DNA of 64,000 nucleotides, taken from assembly GCA_964036045.1 (NCBI GenBank), contig OZ038383.1:69410588-69474587 (forward strand). The letters are read 5' to 3'. The position numbers were made by a program, and so were the translations under genes. The notes below the pieces were generated by a model. It was not told the DNA's origin. It made no database searches and saw nothing but the letters and a program-made list of their open reading frames with translations. Source of the stretch: Eutreptiella sp. 'Long Island Sound 2002' (Eukaryota; Euglenozoa; Euglenophyceae; Eutreptiales; Eutreptiaceae). Below, one piece after another: positions 21,481 through 32,724 of this stretch; position 1 is the first letter of the stretch, and each line of letters opens with the position of its first letter.

Positions 21481-22780
21481 CAGATCAGGTCTTACAGCAG
21501 GTTCACTGAGACCCCAGACAGCGTGCCCTGATCATATCCTGCGTTGGGTTTTGCGTATTGCACTGCTTTTTGCCATTTGGAGGGAGAGGGTTATGCACAC
21601 ATGAATTGGCATGCCCATTCTAACCCCCTACCAAGCCACAGCTGCCCCAGCAACGCCACTGAGCGCAGTGGGAGCTGTAGGTGTCTGTTACAACTTAGCA
21701 TAACCTGGCAACTGCCCTGATGCAGCGCCTTCTTTCCAATGTGAGGGATGTTATAGGAAGTTTTAAATAGATGTTGAAGCCATGGGGAGGCCAAGAAAAC
21801 TTCCCTTTCTCCTTTAAAATGCGACAGTGGTGGCCACCACAGCACAAGGGGGGACTAAGAAAAAGTGTATTTCCCTGGCAAAACGTTAGCTTTAGTTGTT
21901 ATAAAGAGGCCTAAAGGCACAACTCATTTTGATCTTAGTATTGGCCTATCCAAAAAGGGGTGACAAGACATTTTGACCTAAAAAACCAAGCATTGATCTA
22001 TGGATGATGTGTGGACCCCTGACCCCCCAACTGATTGATCTTATACACCATTTCCTGCACTGACTGAGGCGCTGACATTGATCCAGAGCCTATACATTTT
22101 TCTATGTTCTCTCATGAATGCTTAGCTATCCTAGTCGTTTGTACCCTAGGGGGCTGTGGCACCTCTTTTTGAGAGGTCCTGGGTCCAATTCCCAGTCCGC
22201 CTAGCTAAGTAGGAATATCCCATGTGACATGGCAGTGACCTCAGCGCCACAAGCCATGCCACCTCAGCACCTATGGGACCCAAAACAAAGAGTGCACATC
22301 TCTAGATGGCACTGTAAAAGAGAGGATGCCCATCCGGGCAGTTTTCACATGATTGTAGGATATTTTCTAACTATATTTTCACAAATCTGTAGTTATTGTG
22401 TGTTTCCTTTGTTGCTACATTATCTCCTTTGACTGCAGCCCTTCATGTTGTGGATTTGATCCTGTGGTTGTTTGCCTTGCAACTGTGGGTACTTATTTGG
22501 GTTGATTTCATCAAAACCTATTTGTTTGGAAAGCCTGAACTACATCAAGAAGCAGCGGGAGCAATCAGGTACATCAACGAAACAGTATCATCAAAGCAAT
22601 CAACAGTGAGAGCCTGTTCTAACCTTCTCTATCCACCCCCTTTTGCACCTTGCTTCAGCTTTCGAGAATGTGTCCTAAGTCAGCGATCAAGGAGGAGGGA
22701 ATCGGGGATCACCAAGATGCGACCAAGGAATTTTTGTTGCTGTCACTAAGCAAAACTGCCCCCCTTCCACCATCACCATA
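21481..22780. other. Intergenic sequence, no gene seen
   Basis: Only short random frames on both strands. It contains a tRNA-like remnant at 22161-22195 and otherwise no repeat I can delimit. Confidence 0.5.
22161..22195 (+). other. tRNA-like remnant (possible SINE head)
   Basis: ACCTC-TTTTTGA-GAGGT (22161-22177) can fold as a 5-bp anticodon stem with a 7-base loop. One base later, CTGGG-TCCAATT-CCCAG (22179-22195) can fold as a T arm containing a near-consensus B box (GGTCCAATTCC). The variable loop is too short and the acceptor stem does not pair, so it is not an intact tRNA gene. Confidence 0.4.
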
Positions 22781-24120
22781 AACCTAACCCTAACCTTTGT
22801 ATCCACTTGGTTTGGCCATGCCAGCCATGATAATTGGGCTGCACAAGATCCCTCAAATTTTGTTCATGGCTGCTTTTGCCACATCATTGCTCTCCAATTT
22901 GGACCCCAACACTCATTCCAACCCGAGCCTAGGGTGAGAGCTAGGGCTAGGGGCACAGCTAGGGTTGAGGTTAGGGCTACGGTTAGGGTCAGGGTGAGGA
23001 TCACCGAGCTGGTAGAACCAGTCTTGGTTTTATAACCCTTTTTAGGGTCTAGGGTGGACCTACCAGGTTTACCAGCAGCCGCAAGCAGCAAGCAGCAAGC
23101 AGCAAGCAAGCCAGCAGCACGCGCGAAATGGGCAAAAATCAGAAGTCCGTCGTGGTGCTTTGGATTGTATCGAAATTTTTGTGGATGATACCTATGAGTG
23201 TCAGGGAGAATCACACAAAGTATGGACCAGAAACGCAACGCTGGCGTCCGAGAACAGGTGTCGCAGGTGGCGGACCTCATTTTCAAAAACTGCAATCTAG
23301 GGCCAAAAACAGCCATTTTTGGGCCAAAACAGCCCTGGAACCCATTCAAAACGGCCAAACAAAGGGAAAGTGTGGGTACACTCCATGGGCCTCTCAACTT
23401 TCCTGTGTCAACAAGCTCTTTGCAGCCCTCTAACTCCACCATATGTGCCGGAAACGGCCGAAGAAGGCCCCCAGAAGCCCCACATTTTGTGCAAATGGGC
23501 TGGCGACAGCCAATAACCAAGAAAAGGCCATGTCTTTGGCTACATGGCTCAAAACGCGATTCCGAGGGCACCTACTCCACCCGCAACCCCCCACGTTTTG
23601 TGGTTTCCGTCCCTCAGAATTGCCCAAACGGACACCCAGACCCCAATACCTAGGCCCACTAGGCTGCGGCAAGCTGCAAGCTCAAGCCCAAACAGGTGGG
23701 TGCCCAAATGGGTCAACAGGGTCCGAAGGGGCAGAAAAATGACTTTTCTCAAAAATAATCCTAGACCATGTGTGATGCTAAAACAAGTGTTTTTGGACCA
23801 ATTTGAGCTCGTGGTGGCACATTTTGGTCCTCCGAAAGTTGCAAAATGTCTTGAAAATGGGCTGTTTTGGAACCAAAAATGGGTCAAAAATGGGTCAAAA
23901 ACGCATTTTTCCAAGCCTCATCCTAGACCATTTGGGGTGCACAAACGGGTGAAATGAGCCCCTTTTGAGCCGACTTTCCACCCTTTCAACCGCCATCAAC
24001 GTGTGACTCATTGGTATCCCTCACCATTCATATCTAATGTTCCCTCCCCCACCACCTCGGTCCCAATACTCAGTCTTGATTACGGTCAAGGAAAAGGTTT
24101 TGGGTTAGGGTTAGGAGTAG
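22781..24120. other. Degenerate TTAGGG-like repeats and surrounding non-coding DNA
   Basis: CCTAACCCTAACC stands at 22783-22795; degenerate TAGGG-type units run from about 22927 to 22995; GGTTAGGGTTAGG lies near 24103-24115 in the opposite orientation to the first. Between them are GCAAGCA direct repeats (near 23083-23110) and A/T-rich GGGTCAAAAA phrases (near 23880). I see no supported gene. Confidence 0.45.
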
Positions 24121-25089
24121 GCTGAGGGTTGGGGTGGGCATTGGAGTCAAAGTTGGGTTCAAGGATAATGTTGGGCTGCAAATTTGACAAAATGGGCAAG
24201 GGGAAGAAAAAAAACTTTTTTTCGGGCGCCTTTGGCGCCAGCATATGTATGGCAGTAGCTGCTGACCCTTGGCAACTAAGTTGGCCCGGAAGGCAGGCAG
24301 GGGGAGTTGGGGGGATGGCGTACCAGAACCGAGGAGACATCCCCCCCGTGCTGTCGTGTGTCCACGCAGCCCCCAGCCCTAACTGAAGCAGACCCGCTAC
24401 GACCGGCGGGTGCCAGCTCTGAGCGCCTTTCCTCCCATGCCGTCTGGCGCGGAACGGCGCCTGCCGGGGTGAAGGTGTACCTTGTCATCCCGCGCCCGGC
24501 GCGGACCGGCAGCGGCCCGGGCGGCAGTGTCCCCTGACCCATGGTGGGAATGGCTTCTCGGGAGCTTTAGGGAGCGGGGCACGGCACCCAGCAGAAAGCT
24601 CTGCTCCATAGGTACCATGGTAGAATTTCGTGCCCTATCCCTTGCAGAGCCGAGGCTCCACCTCGAGGCCCAACCACAGCAGGTGGGCCGCACGGATCCC
24701 GTCGCCCTCGTGGAAGGCACTCTCCTGGCCAAAGTGCACCACTGTGCCACGGCTACCAAGGTGAGGGTTGTGCCCCTCAAGGATGTGACGGCCCGCAAGC
24801 TAGGCATGCAGCTCTCCATCCTCAGGGGCAACGTGACCCTGGCCGACCCTCCTTCCGCGGGGGGGGCACACGGCCAGAGCCCTGCACCCCCCCTCCTCCA
24901 GGTACCGATGCACTGCTCGCAAGCACTGCCCAAAGGGGCAACGCCAGCGCCTACAGCTCCTTGCTGCCAGCTGCCCTTGTCACACTACCGTCCAGCGGTG
25001 CAACCGCCGGCCCCCAATCATTCTCCGCACCCCGAGCCGGCCCCCCACGCGTGTGCACGGTCCCCCTACAAGGGCCATGCCGTGGTCCA
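24121..25089. other. Possible coding remnant, strand unclear
   Basis: Both strands are open for long stretches: plus 24482-25264 and minus 24397-24933. The plus frame from ATG 24617 (MVEFRALSLAEPRL) has a balanced composition, but no motif is recognised. It adjoins the minus-strand fragments further right. Confidence 0.25.
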
Positions 25090-25689
25090 CTATGGCACGC
25101 AGCGGGCGGACAAAGCGTCGATTTTTGATTGCCCCCGCCCGCCCATCCGGTTAGAGGGCTTCGTTGCCGGGGAGTTGGTGGTGAGGGTCTTGCCCATGCG
25201 CACCTTTTGGAGGTGCGCCTCCGCAGCTTCGGCTGTGCTGAAGATGACGTGGCGCTCCACCTGATAGAGCTTGGGGTAGTTCGGGTATTTCACCACAACA
25301 ACTCCGCCCGCTCTTGAGATGTGTACACCAGTGACGGTGCCCACCTCTACCCTGCCCCCGTATGGGACGTGGGCGGTGGTCCCTACGAGGGGATCCCTGG
25401 GTCCTCCCTCCCTTCCTCCTTCTTGTCCCCCCCCCGCTTTTTCCCCCCCCTCTCCTCCTCCTTCTCCCTCACTTCTCCTTCGGGACGGGGACAGCATTTG
25501 TATTTGGGGCAGGGTTTCTTCTTTGGAGGGGGAGGTCATGGCCGGATGAGGACGAAGAGGAAGAGGCGGTCTGTTCCGACTTGTCGTCCGAGTCCGACTC
25601 GAACGACTTCTTTCCCTTCTTCCCGGTTCCGGCTTTGCCACCCTTGCCTTTCCTGGGGGGCGAGGGGGTGCTTGCCCCCTCCCTTCCCT

Positions 25690-25999
25690 CCTTCACCTCC
25701 TATGCCTCCTCACCTCCAATCTCCCGCCAAATCCTCCCATCCTCACATCCCAACCACCCGAAATTCGCCAGGTGTGCCCATCTACTAGGCTTGCAGGGCC
25801 TCGATGGGCCCCACAACTTCGACCACATGCGGCTGTGCTCCCACTCCTTCAGCCTGCAGAGCACGGCCAATCCAAGCGCGGGGTCTTGGGTGATGAGCAT
25901 GTGCAAGCCCTCCAACCGCATGCTCTTCTGCCCATCCTTGTCGGTCCACACGACACCGATGGGGCGAACATCATCCCCGCAAACCACGAGATCCTTCAC
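25690..25999 (-). pseudogene. Exon after the 191-bp intron
   Basis: It reads VKDLVVCGDDVRPIGVVWTD, then LHMLITQDPALGLAVLCRLK, with a natural composition up to about 25790. Beyond that, the sequence turns into a Lys/Ser/Asp-rich low-complexity tail in shifting frames. Further left, near 25230-25380, a small domain-like piece (VGTVTGVHISRAGGVVVVKY) remains. Function unknown. Confidence 0.45.
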
Positions 26000-26190
26000 C
26001 TGCAACAAACCACGTGGAGGCCTTGGTGTCTCGGGTAAGAAAGTTTTTCAGACAACTTTTTTTAACATTTTTTCGTTCAATTTTCAACGTTGATTTCTAA
26101 TTTTTGCAACGCCTATCGAAAATTCAAAAAAGAACCAAAACTTTCAAATCAAGTGTCTGAAAAATTAAGTACACGCAAGAAGACACATAC
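26000..26190 (-). other. Intron (191 bp) in the minus-strand region
   Basis: On the minus strand it starts GTATGTGTC and ends TTTGTTGCAG. It is A/T-rich, unlike the GC-rich flanks, and its removal keeps the frame (FHK joined to VKDLVV). Confidence 0.6.
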
Positions 26191-26502
26191 CTTGTGAAAT
26201 GGTGCACAGCCCTCGGCATGCACGACCCTGCGGCCAAAACAGAAGTGGGAGGCCACAAAAAGGGCCACCTTGCACTGGCAGCGAGTGCCAGAGTTTATCT
26301 TGTGCCTGCTGGGGAAGAGGATCAGCTCGCGGGCTTTGGGGGCCCTCAACCTGCTGAGCGACCCCCGGGGGGTGAGGTTTGGCACTCGCCACTCCCTGGG
26401 GTGCTTGCAGCACTTGGTGGCCATTGGTTGGTGCCAACAGTGGCAGCAGGGGAAATTGGTGGACCTTGCACCGGTCTGGCCTGTCCTGCTGGCCTTGCCC
26501 AT
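26191..26502 (-). pseudogene. Exon with a Cys/His-rich segment
   Basis: The exon reads CCHCWHQPMATKCCKHPREW, then HKINSGTRCQCKVALFVASH and ends GCAPFHK at a 5' splice site (AAG|GTATGT on the minus strand at 26191/26190). The clustered Cys and His suggest a zinc-binding fold. It joins in phase 0 to the exon ending at 25999. Confidence 0.5.
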
Positions 26503-27512
26503 CCCCCATTACGGCTCTGGAGCCCAGCAGGCCTAGGAGGGGCTGGTTCTTGGTTCCCAGATGACCCGCGGGTCGGCCGCCGTCACTGGCACGGCACCTT
26601 GTGCGGCCGCCACGAACGCCGCTGCCACCACCGCCAACCCTGTGGAGGCCCCCACCGTTTTGGAGGCATCTTTCCGCCACTCCCAATTGCCCTTCCCCTT
26701 TTTCCGAATTAGGCACTGGAAAACCGGCGCATGACCCGCCGCAAAGGGTAGTGGCCCTTGCCGGAGTCAGAAAATATTGGTTGGTCTGGCCAATAGCCTT
26801 GCGCAAGGACTTGGGCAGAACAGGGGGCAGCTTTCCCCACGGCCTTTTGCAGCCACTCGGGGAGGGGTAAAACAGAGGGTTGAGGGGGGGGGGGGGGGCT
26901 GTTCCAAGAACCCATCCCCGTCCTCATCCCCATCCGTGTCCTCACCCTCTGGCACCACCACCACCCCCTCCTCCAAGTTCACCTTTACCCCCCCCCCCCA
27001 AAACCCATGTCTCTGGCTAGCTTTCGTCTCGACCTTTGCCCTCCTCTTGTCCTACCTCTCCTTGCGCCGCTCCTGTTTCACAGGCTGCCCATCCTCCGTC
27101 ACTTTGCGGCTGCGTTCAGAGGAGGTGGCGGCGGACAACACGCCCCCCCTCTCTCCCATCAGGGGTGGCGGAGCGCCAGCTATTGCACCTGGAGGAGCTG
27201 GATGAGGTCGAGGAGCTGCTGCTTCTACTCCCCAAGGGGGTGCTCCAGACAACTGTAGGCGGTCCTCCACTTTTGCTTCTGAGAACATGAATTGATGCAA
27301 AAAGTAACGCGGGGTTAAAATGCGTCGTTTAGTTCATTTCTAGTTCAAAATTGTAAATGGTAAACGACCGCCGACGTTAAAATTAAACAACAAACAGCGA
27401 AGCCCTTGTTTAATTTTAGACGAGGGAAACCAACACAAAATGCATGCCAAAGGCAAGCAAAAGCACACACACGCAAGAACGTACCACTTTGGTTGCAATT
27501 TTCCCCACCCTT

Positions 27513-28260
27513 TTATCCATTGTTGCCTCCATCGTGGCGGGGTGCATTGATAGGGGATACAAGAGCTGGGGGTGCAAGGGAAAGGGACATGGGTGGGGGG
27601 CTCTGGGTAGACATGAGCGTGGCCATTTTACATGGGGCCACATGCGGAGTTCCTAGGGTCCTAAGGGGGATATCAAATTTCAAAAACCACCACTCCCATG
27701 CTTGCAAAACAACCTCCGCCTTTCTTTCTAGTGATGTGGCCCCCAGCATCCCCCCGTGTGATTAGTGTAGGCTCGCTTCAAGATGGCGTTTACACTTCCA
27801 ACCACATCCGCACACACCGCCCCCATCTCCACTTCGAAATGTGCTGCATTAGCCACCGCCCTGGTCACATCCTCCCCCAGGTAGAGGACGTAGTTAGACT
27901 CGCAGCCGGCCTTGCAACAATGTGCGGGGTAGTCCCGGGCGACAGCAAACGCCACCAAGTCAATGACAGGGCGCGTGTCGCTGTACAAATCCCAAAGTAG
28001 ATCCCTAATGGCAACAACGGCTTGCCATTTGGGGTCCTCAAATGCATAGACCAATAGTGGGCCCGTCTCCTCCCATGGAAGGAAAAGGGCCCTGGCCCCC
28101 TCCCTGTCGGGTGCGGCGGAGGCACCTAGCTTCAACCCCGTGCGCGCCCGGTACAGCAACCGTTGCACAGCCTCGACATTCTCGTTCAAAGGGTGCCTCT
28201 GTGCGCGTCGACAAAAGCGAACTAAAGGCGGCCGATGGCCATGCAACAATGAAGGATGCA
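27513..28260 (-). pseudogene. Coding fragment 2 of the minus-strand region
   Basis: The frame reads NENVEAVQRLLYRARTG, LFLPWEETGPLLVYAFEDPK, VAIRDLLWDLYSDTRPVIDL and later LYLGEDVTRAVANAAHFEVE, then shifts near 27745 into EVVLQAWEWWFLKFDIPLRT. This is the most protein-like part of the region and probably one long exon. A GTACGT near 27483 could be its 5' splice site. I do not recognise the family. Confidence 0.45.
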
Positions 28261-29035
28261 TAGAGAGACTAAACATCGGTCGGCCACAATGGGAGGTTCC
28301 GCTATGCACCCCCCATTTTCCGAGCTCCGGCGCGTCACCTGATATTGGCAACGGGCGGCGGCCTCAATTTCCTCGACCTGGCGCACATCCGCCCACAACC
28401 AGGTCGCCAAACCCCCATATTGTAAATGGACCCCACTTGGGGCGACGTGGAAAGCGCGATGATGCTGCGAACAAATGGCCGCTCACTTTCAAGGATCAGC
28501 GCAGCTGGCACCCAACGGTTCGCCCACATAAATCTTTGCTGTGGTGAATTGACTGCTGTACCTACAAAAGAGTGTGTGCATTGGTATCCAGGCAGAGTTT
28601 TTACACTTAAATTTCAGCTTACATCTTCGGTCGGCTTAAATTGGAAAACGATTTTTCGTGTTTAAACGAGGAAATTTGAAACGTAACGAGCCTGCATTCA
28701 ATGCAAAACCAAAGCGCCCAATAACTGAGAGTTCTTCGCCCAAATAGTGGCCAGAGTGGCCATGTCTTTGTCGCCGCATACGGCCATCCCAATGACCCAC
28801 AGGTAGGTGGGGATGCGGCCTAGTTTGCCGTGATTGAGGAGCTCAATGGACCATTGGGTTCAACTCCCACCCGCGCACGGGTACACATCTCCGCGTACAA
28901 AAAAGGTGGGTACTACAATAAAAGTGAGGGCCCGGCCCCAGTCAATCGTGTCCACTAGTGGAGGACGCGATTGAATGGAGGCGGCCCATGAGTGCACGGG
29001 CCAACAACGGCAACTAACGGGTGGGTCGCCCACGG

Positions 29036-29245
29036 TCACGGGCGGCCGCAACTCTCTCTCCGGTTAGCCAAATGCTTCTGCGTGTCCAAGAAGGCTTGCC
29101 GCATGGGGATGGGTTGCAGGAAACTGTGCCCCGTAGTGGCCGTATAGTGAATCCCTCGGTGGGTCATGAACTCGGAGAGGTGGCGGAACCCAGTCTTGTA
29201 CAAAACATGACAGACAACAAATTTGTTTGCTTCAAACTTAGGCAC
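29036..29245 (-). pseudogene. Coding fragment 1 of the minus-strand region
   Basis: A 69-codon frame with natural composition (YKTGFRHLSEFMTHRGIHYT). In a neighbouring frame further left (about 28710-28960), HGKLGRIPTYLWVIGMAVCG and then MATLATIWAKNSQLLGAL appear to continue the protein. A stop (TGA, near 28860) breaks that second piece. Family unknown. Confidence 0.35.
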
Positions 29246-30024
29246 CTTGGCATTTTCTCCGTTTTAGCAGCAAGACTTTAGACCAAGTAGCCGCCACACT
29301 GCCAGCTTTGTCACCAAAACCTGACACCAGGCCTCTCTTTTGGGAAGACATCAGAATGCTCTTAGCTCAGTTTGGAACAAAAAAGTATTCCAAAATTGTT
29401 CGAAAATACCAAAACCTTTCGAAACCTGTCTGCTTTTTCAGAAGGTATTCTCTACTTCTCACAACTATCGGCAATGTAGCCTTCTTCTTCGCCAAAATGT
29501 TTTGACTGCACCACCTTTGGCATTGCAGTGCAACACCCTTTGGTGTTTATTTGTAAAATGCAAATCATTTTTTAATTTTTTCTTTCATTTGCTTGTGTAG
29601 TCAAAAACAATGGTACCTTTGCCTCCGAACCCTTACCCACTTGCACGGCGACTAACTGCAGTATTCCTCTTTTTTAAACGGAAAGTTGTAATCTGTATGA
29701 AAGATGAAACGAACGTCCTGCTGGGGCTCAGACCATGCAATGCAGCATGAGTACTTCCTCTATCCCCGACCTTCACATTGGCTGCAGACCATCAGTACAC
29801 TACACTGAGAGCATTGAGTGTCCAAACGCCATGCCACTTGGCACGAGCTTCACGTCCGCCGGGGTGATTGCTGAGATGCCAAAGTTGGCTGATTTCTAAA
29901 GAGCCACAGTCGCACACAAAAACAAGTCAAACGGGGAAGACCACATGGCAAAAAAAAACACAATAAGCAATATCAATTGTAAAAAAGGCTGTCTTATAAC
30001 TCTGGGTAGCTAACGTTGAGGTAC
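29246..30024. other. A/T-rich intergenic DNA, no gene seen
   Basis: Short frames only, with T runs near 29560-29590 and an A run near 29950. It ends at GTAC (30021-30024), just before the LTR of element C. Confidence 0.5.
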
Positions 30025-32671
30025 TGAAGCCGGTTCGGATCCCATTTGGTGGCATTGTTCTTTATGTCAGCGATTTCAGCGATTTCAGCGATTTCGGGTA
30101 TATTTTCAGGAGATTTCTGAAATTGTACTATCTATAATCCACAGGATGGAGGATTTAACATTTCTTTTTCACACCAGGCTGGTTCTGTGTGCGCGCCCTT
30201 CTCGTGTTCCTGGTGGTGTGCGCGTGTTCTCTGTTCTTCAATGCGGGCCGATCGTCTGAAAATTCTTCCCAACGGGTGCTAACAGTGTGAGATTCTATCC
30301 TGTTTAGCTGTTGCTAAAATGGATGCGAATCAGAAGCTAGGGCATCTCCAGTGGATGATAGAAGGCCCGGACTTAGAATCTGGCTAAACCCTGGATGTGG
30401 TGCCTCTGCCCACACCGGCAGGCCTCGTAAAAGGGGATTGGTACGCGTCAATGGGTGCATTTGCTTCTGCATTTGCCACGCCTACGCGTATGGGGGATCA
30501 CGAGCCCCTTGAAGCCAGAGCAACCCTAGTGGAAGAGGAGTTGAAGTGGAAGTGGCTAAGGTAGGCGCACCGCACGGGAAGAAAGTAACTTGGTCGTTGC
30601 TCAGCCCTGAGTATCCTCTACTTCTCTTCTTTGTCCTCTATTTGCCGTGCGTGTGAGTCATGGTAAATCAATCTTTGGAGATGGTGTGTGTGTGTGGTAC
30701 ATGCTGTGTGCACGTGCAGTGGGTGAACATGTTGAACGTAGAGAATTGCACCTATGCCCTGGTTCCTAGCCTCTTGTTTGCCGTCTTACTTCGTTGATTT
30801 TCGGTGAATTCATATCATTGGTCGAACACCGTTGGTGATCCACTATTCCTCTCTTGTCGGCATGCAGCAGGGCATAAATTCAGCTAATTTGGCAATTTGG
30901 TGCTGAGATAATTTTCGATCAAGGTTGTAGATTCTCACTCCAGGTGCATGGATGCTCTCATGGGTCATCGCTAGGTGAAACGTTCTTTCCCTATGCATAC
31001 TCCCATGGGTCATGGCTAGGCTGCGCTCCCCGGATTGGGCTCTGGTGAGGTTGTCTCTCTTCGGCCATGGATTGGTTAGGCTCTCTCTCCCCGGCTTGGA
31101 TTGGTGAGGGTCTCCCTCTCAGGGCATGGACTGGGGCGGGACCACCTCTCTCAATGCCTGGATTCGGGCGGAACCATCTCTCTTTGAGGCACAATTATCT
31201 CTTCTTTGGGATAGGATCATCTCATCATGGATGTGCTCTCATTGGACCCGGGATATACCTCCATGTGCACTCTCTCTGCGGGCCGGGTCCAGGTCTCTCC
31301 ATGTGACCCGGGGCATCCTCTTACCCAATCTCTCTCTAAGTGGCATGCAATTAAATGGTTCGGTGTCACACGAACATGCAGATGGGCAATACGGATTTCT
31401 CATGTCCATGTGTGGATCATTTCGTATGCACATGATGATTTGTGTTTGCTAATGCCTTAGGTTCCCAAGCAATTAGGCACCAGGTGAGGGGACTGAGTAG
31501 CATGCCCAAGCATCTGAGGGCATGAGCTGTATGTTGTATGTTGGCTTTGCACATCATTCATGCTTTTGGTTCGCGACACTCTAACCGCAGGAGCCCAGCA
31601 ATTGGTATGTAGCATACACTAAACAGGTGACGTTTGGTGTGAGGGCCCTTCTTGATGTCTTGTTTGCGAGCAGCAAGTAAACTCGCCAAGTTTTTTGACT
31701 TGCTGGCCATTTTGTATGTTGTGTGATAGGCACCTGGCGTTCGGTGTGAAGTACCGAGGCATTGCCAGCATGATGATATATGTGATGTGTCACACATGCC
31801 GGGTGTCAGGTATTGCCGTGAGGTCACTCTCCCGACTCATGCTTGGTGATCCCCATTGCAAGCTCTTAACATGTTATGATTGGTGACTCATGAGTGTGGA
31901 CAAGTTATGTAAATAGCCATGCCGTATTTTGTGTTCATAGAGGCCATGGTGTCATGCTTCATCCAAGGTGAGAACACTTCTCATATTTGGAACTCATGTT
32001 TCTCAATTCCTGCTTTGCCGTCTTGTAGGCAAGGGTGAGGATGGGCCATGTGGGGCCACACTTATGTTGAATCCAATGATGCCATTGTGTTGTGTATCAT
32101 TTCTTTGTGTTTTGCCATGAACCATATGGACTCTATTGATGTCATTCTGTCCTGCATGACCTCCCGTGGGTCAATGTCATTTTTCTCAATGTGTTGAATC
32201 AAGGTTATGTTAGCATGGTGTCATGTGTCCATACAGAACGCATAGTTCGAATGTGCATGGTGTCTAAATCCATTCCTGGAGTAGGGATGCAACATCGTCT
32301 TCGATAATCGCATATCTTATTCCAGGGATTCACTTCTACTCCTGTTTCTTCCTCTCTTCTTGCCCAACATTGTCTTATCTGTTCCCTTCTCCATGATCAG
32401 ATTCATATATTGATGTGGGTACAATCCATTCAATTTGGTGATCAATCATTTAGATTGGTTGGTCAAGTTGATTCGAATTTATTGATCAACTGTTTGGTTC
32501 TTATTGCAAGGGTTGCCAAGGGTGTATTTACGGGATTGATTTGGATTTGGTAGAACATGGAAGCATTGCTGAGATCAAGGACAATGGGGGTTATGGGGAA
32601 GAAGGTGGAAAGTTCGGGAATAGGCGGTAGTGCTTGAACATTGGCAGGGCTGTTCCTACAGACCTTCTTTA
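30025..32671 (+). repeat. 5' LTR of element C (about 2.65 kb)
   Basis: It starts TGAAGCCGGTTCGGATCCC and ends ACAGACCTTCTTTA, and matches the LTRs of element E over its length. It keeps a ~220-bp segment (near 30250-30490) that E's 5' LTR has lost. Short CAGCGATTT repeats lie near 30070-30095. Confidence 0.85.
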
Positions 32672-32684
32672 TGGTTCCAGAGGT
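32672..32684 (+). promoter_or_regulatory. Degraded primer-binding site of element C
   Basis: TGGTTCCAGAGGT stands where element E has TGGTAGCAGAGGA. The mismatches fit an old, inactive copy. Confidence 0.65.
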
Positions 32685-32724
32685 TTACCTGCCGCCTACC
32701 GCCACCCGGGGAGCTCTGGCCCTC

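Larger units (their letters stand above)
25090..29245 (-). pseudogene. Decayed multi-exon coding region, product not recognised
   Basis: Read right to left, protein-like segments appear at 29036-29245, about 28710-28960, about 27513-28260, 26709-26982, 26191-26502, about 25790-25999 and 25090-25420. They are separated by A/T-rich spacers that end in pyrimidine-rich AG or begin with GTATGT/GTACGT. The best pair joins across the intron at 26000-26190 without a frame change. Stops and frame changes occur inside other segments (for example near 27745). It could be a decayed host gene or the gene of an unrecognised transposon. No catalytic motif was found. Confidence 0.4.
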
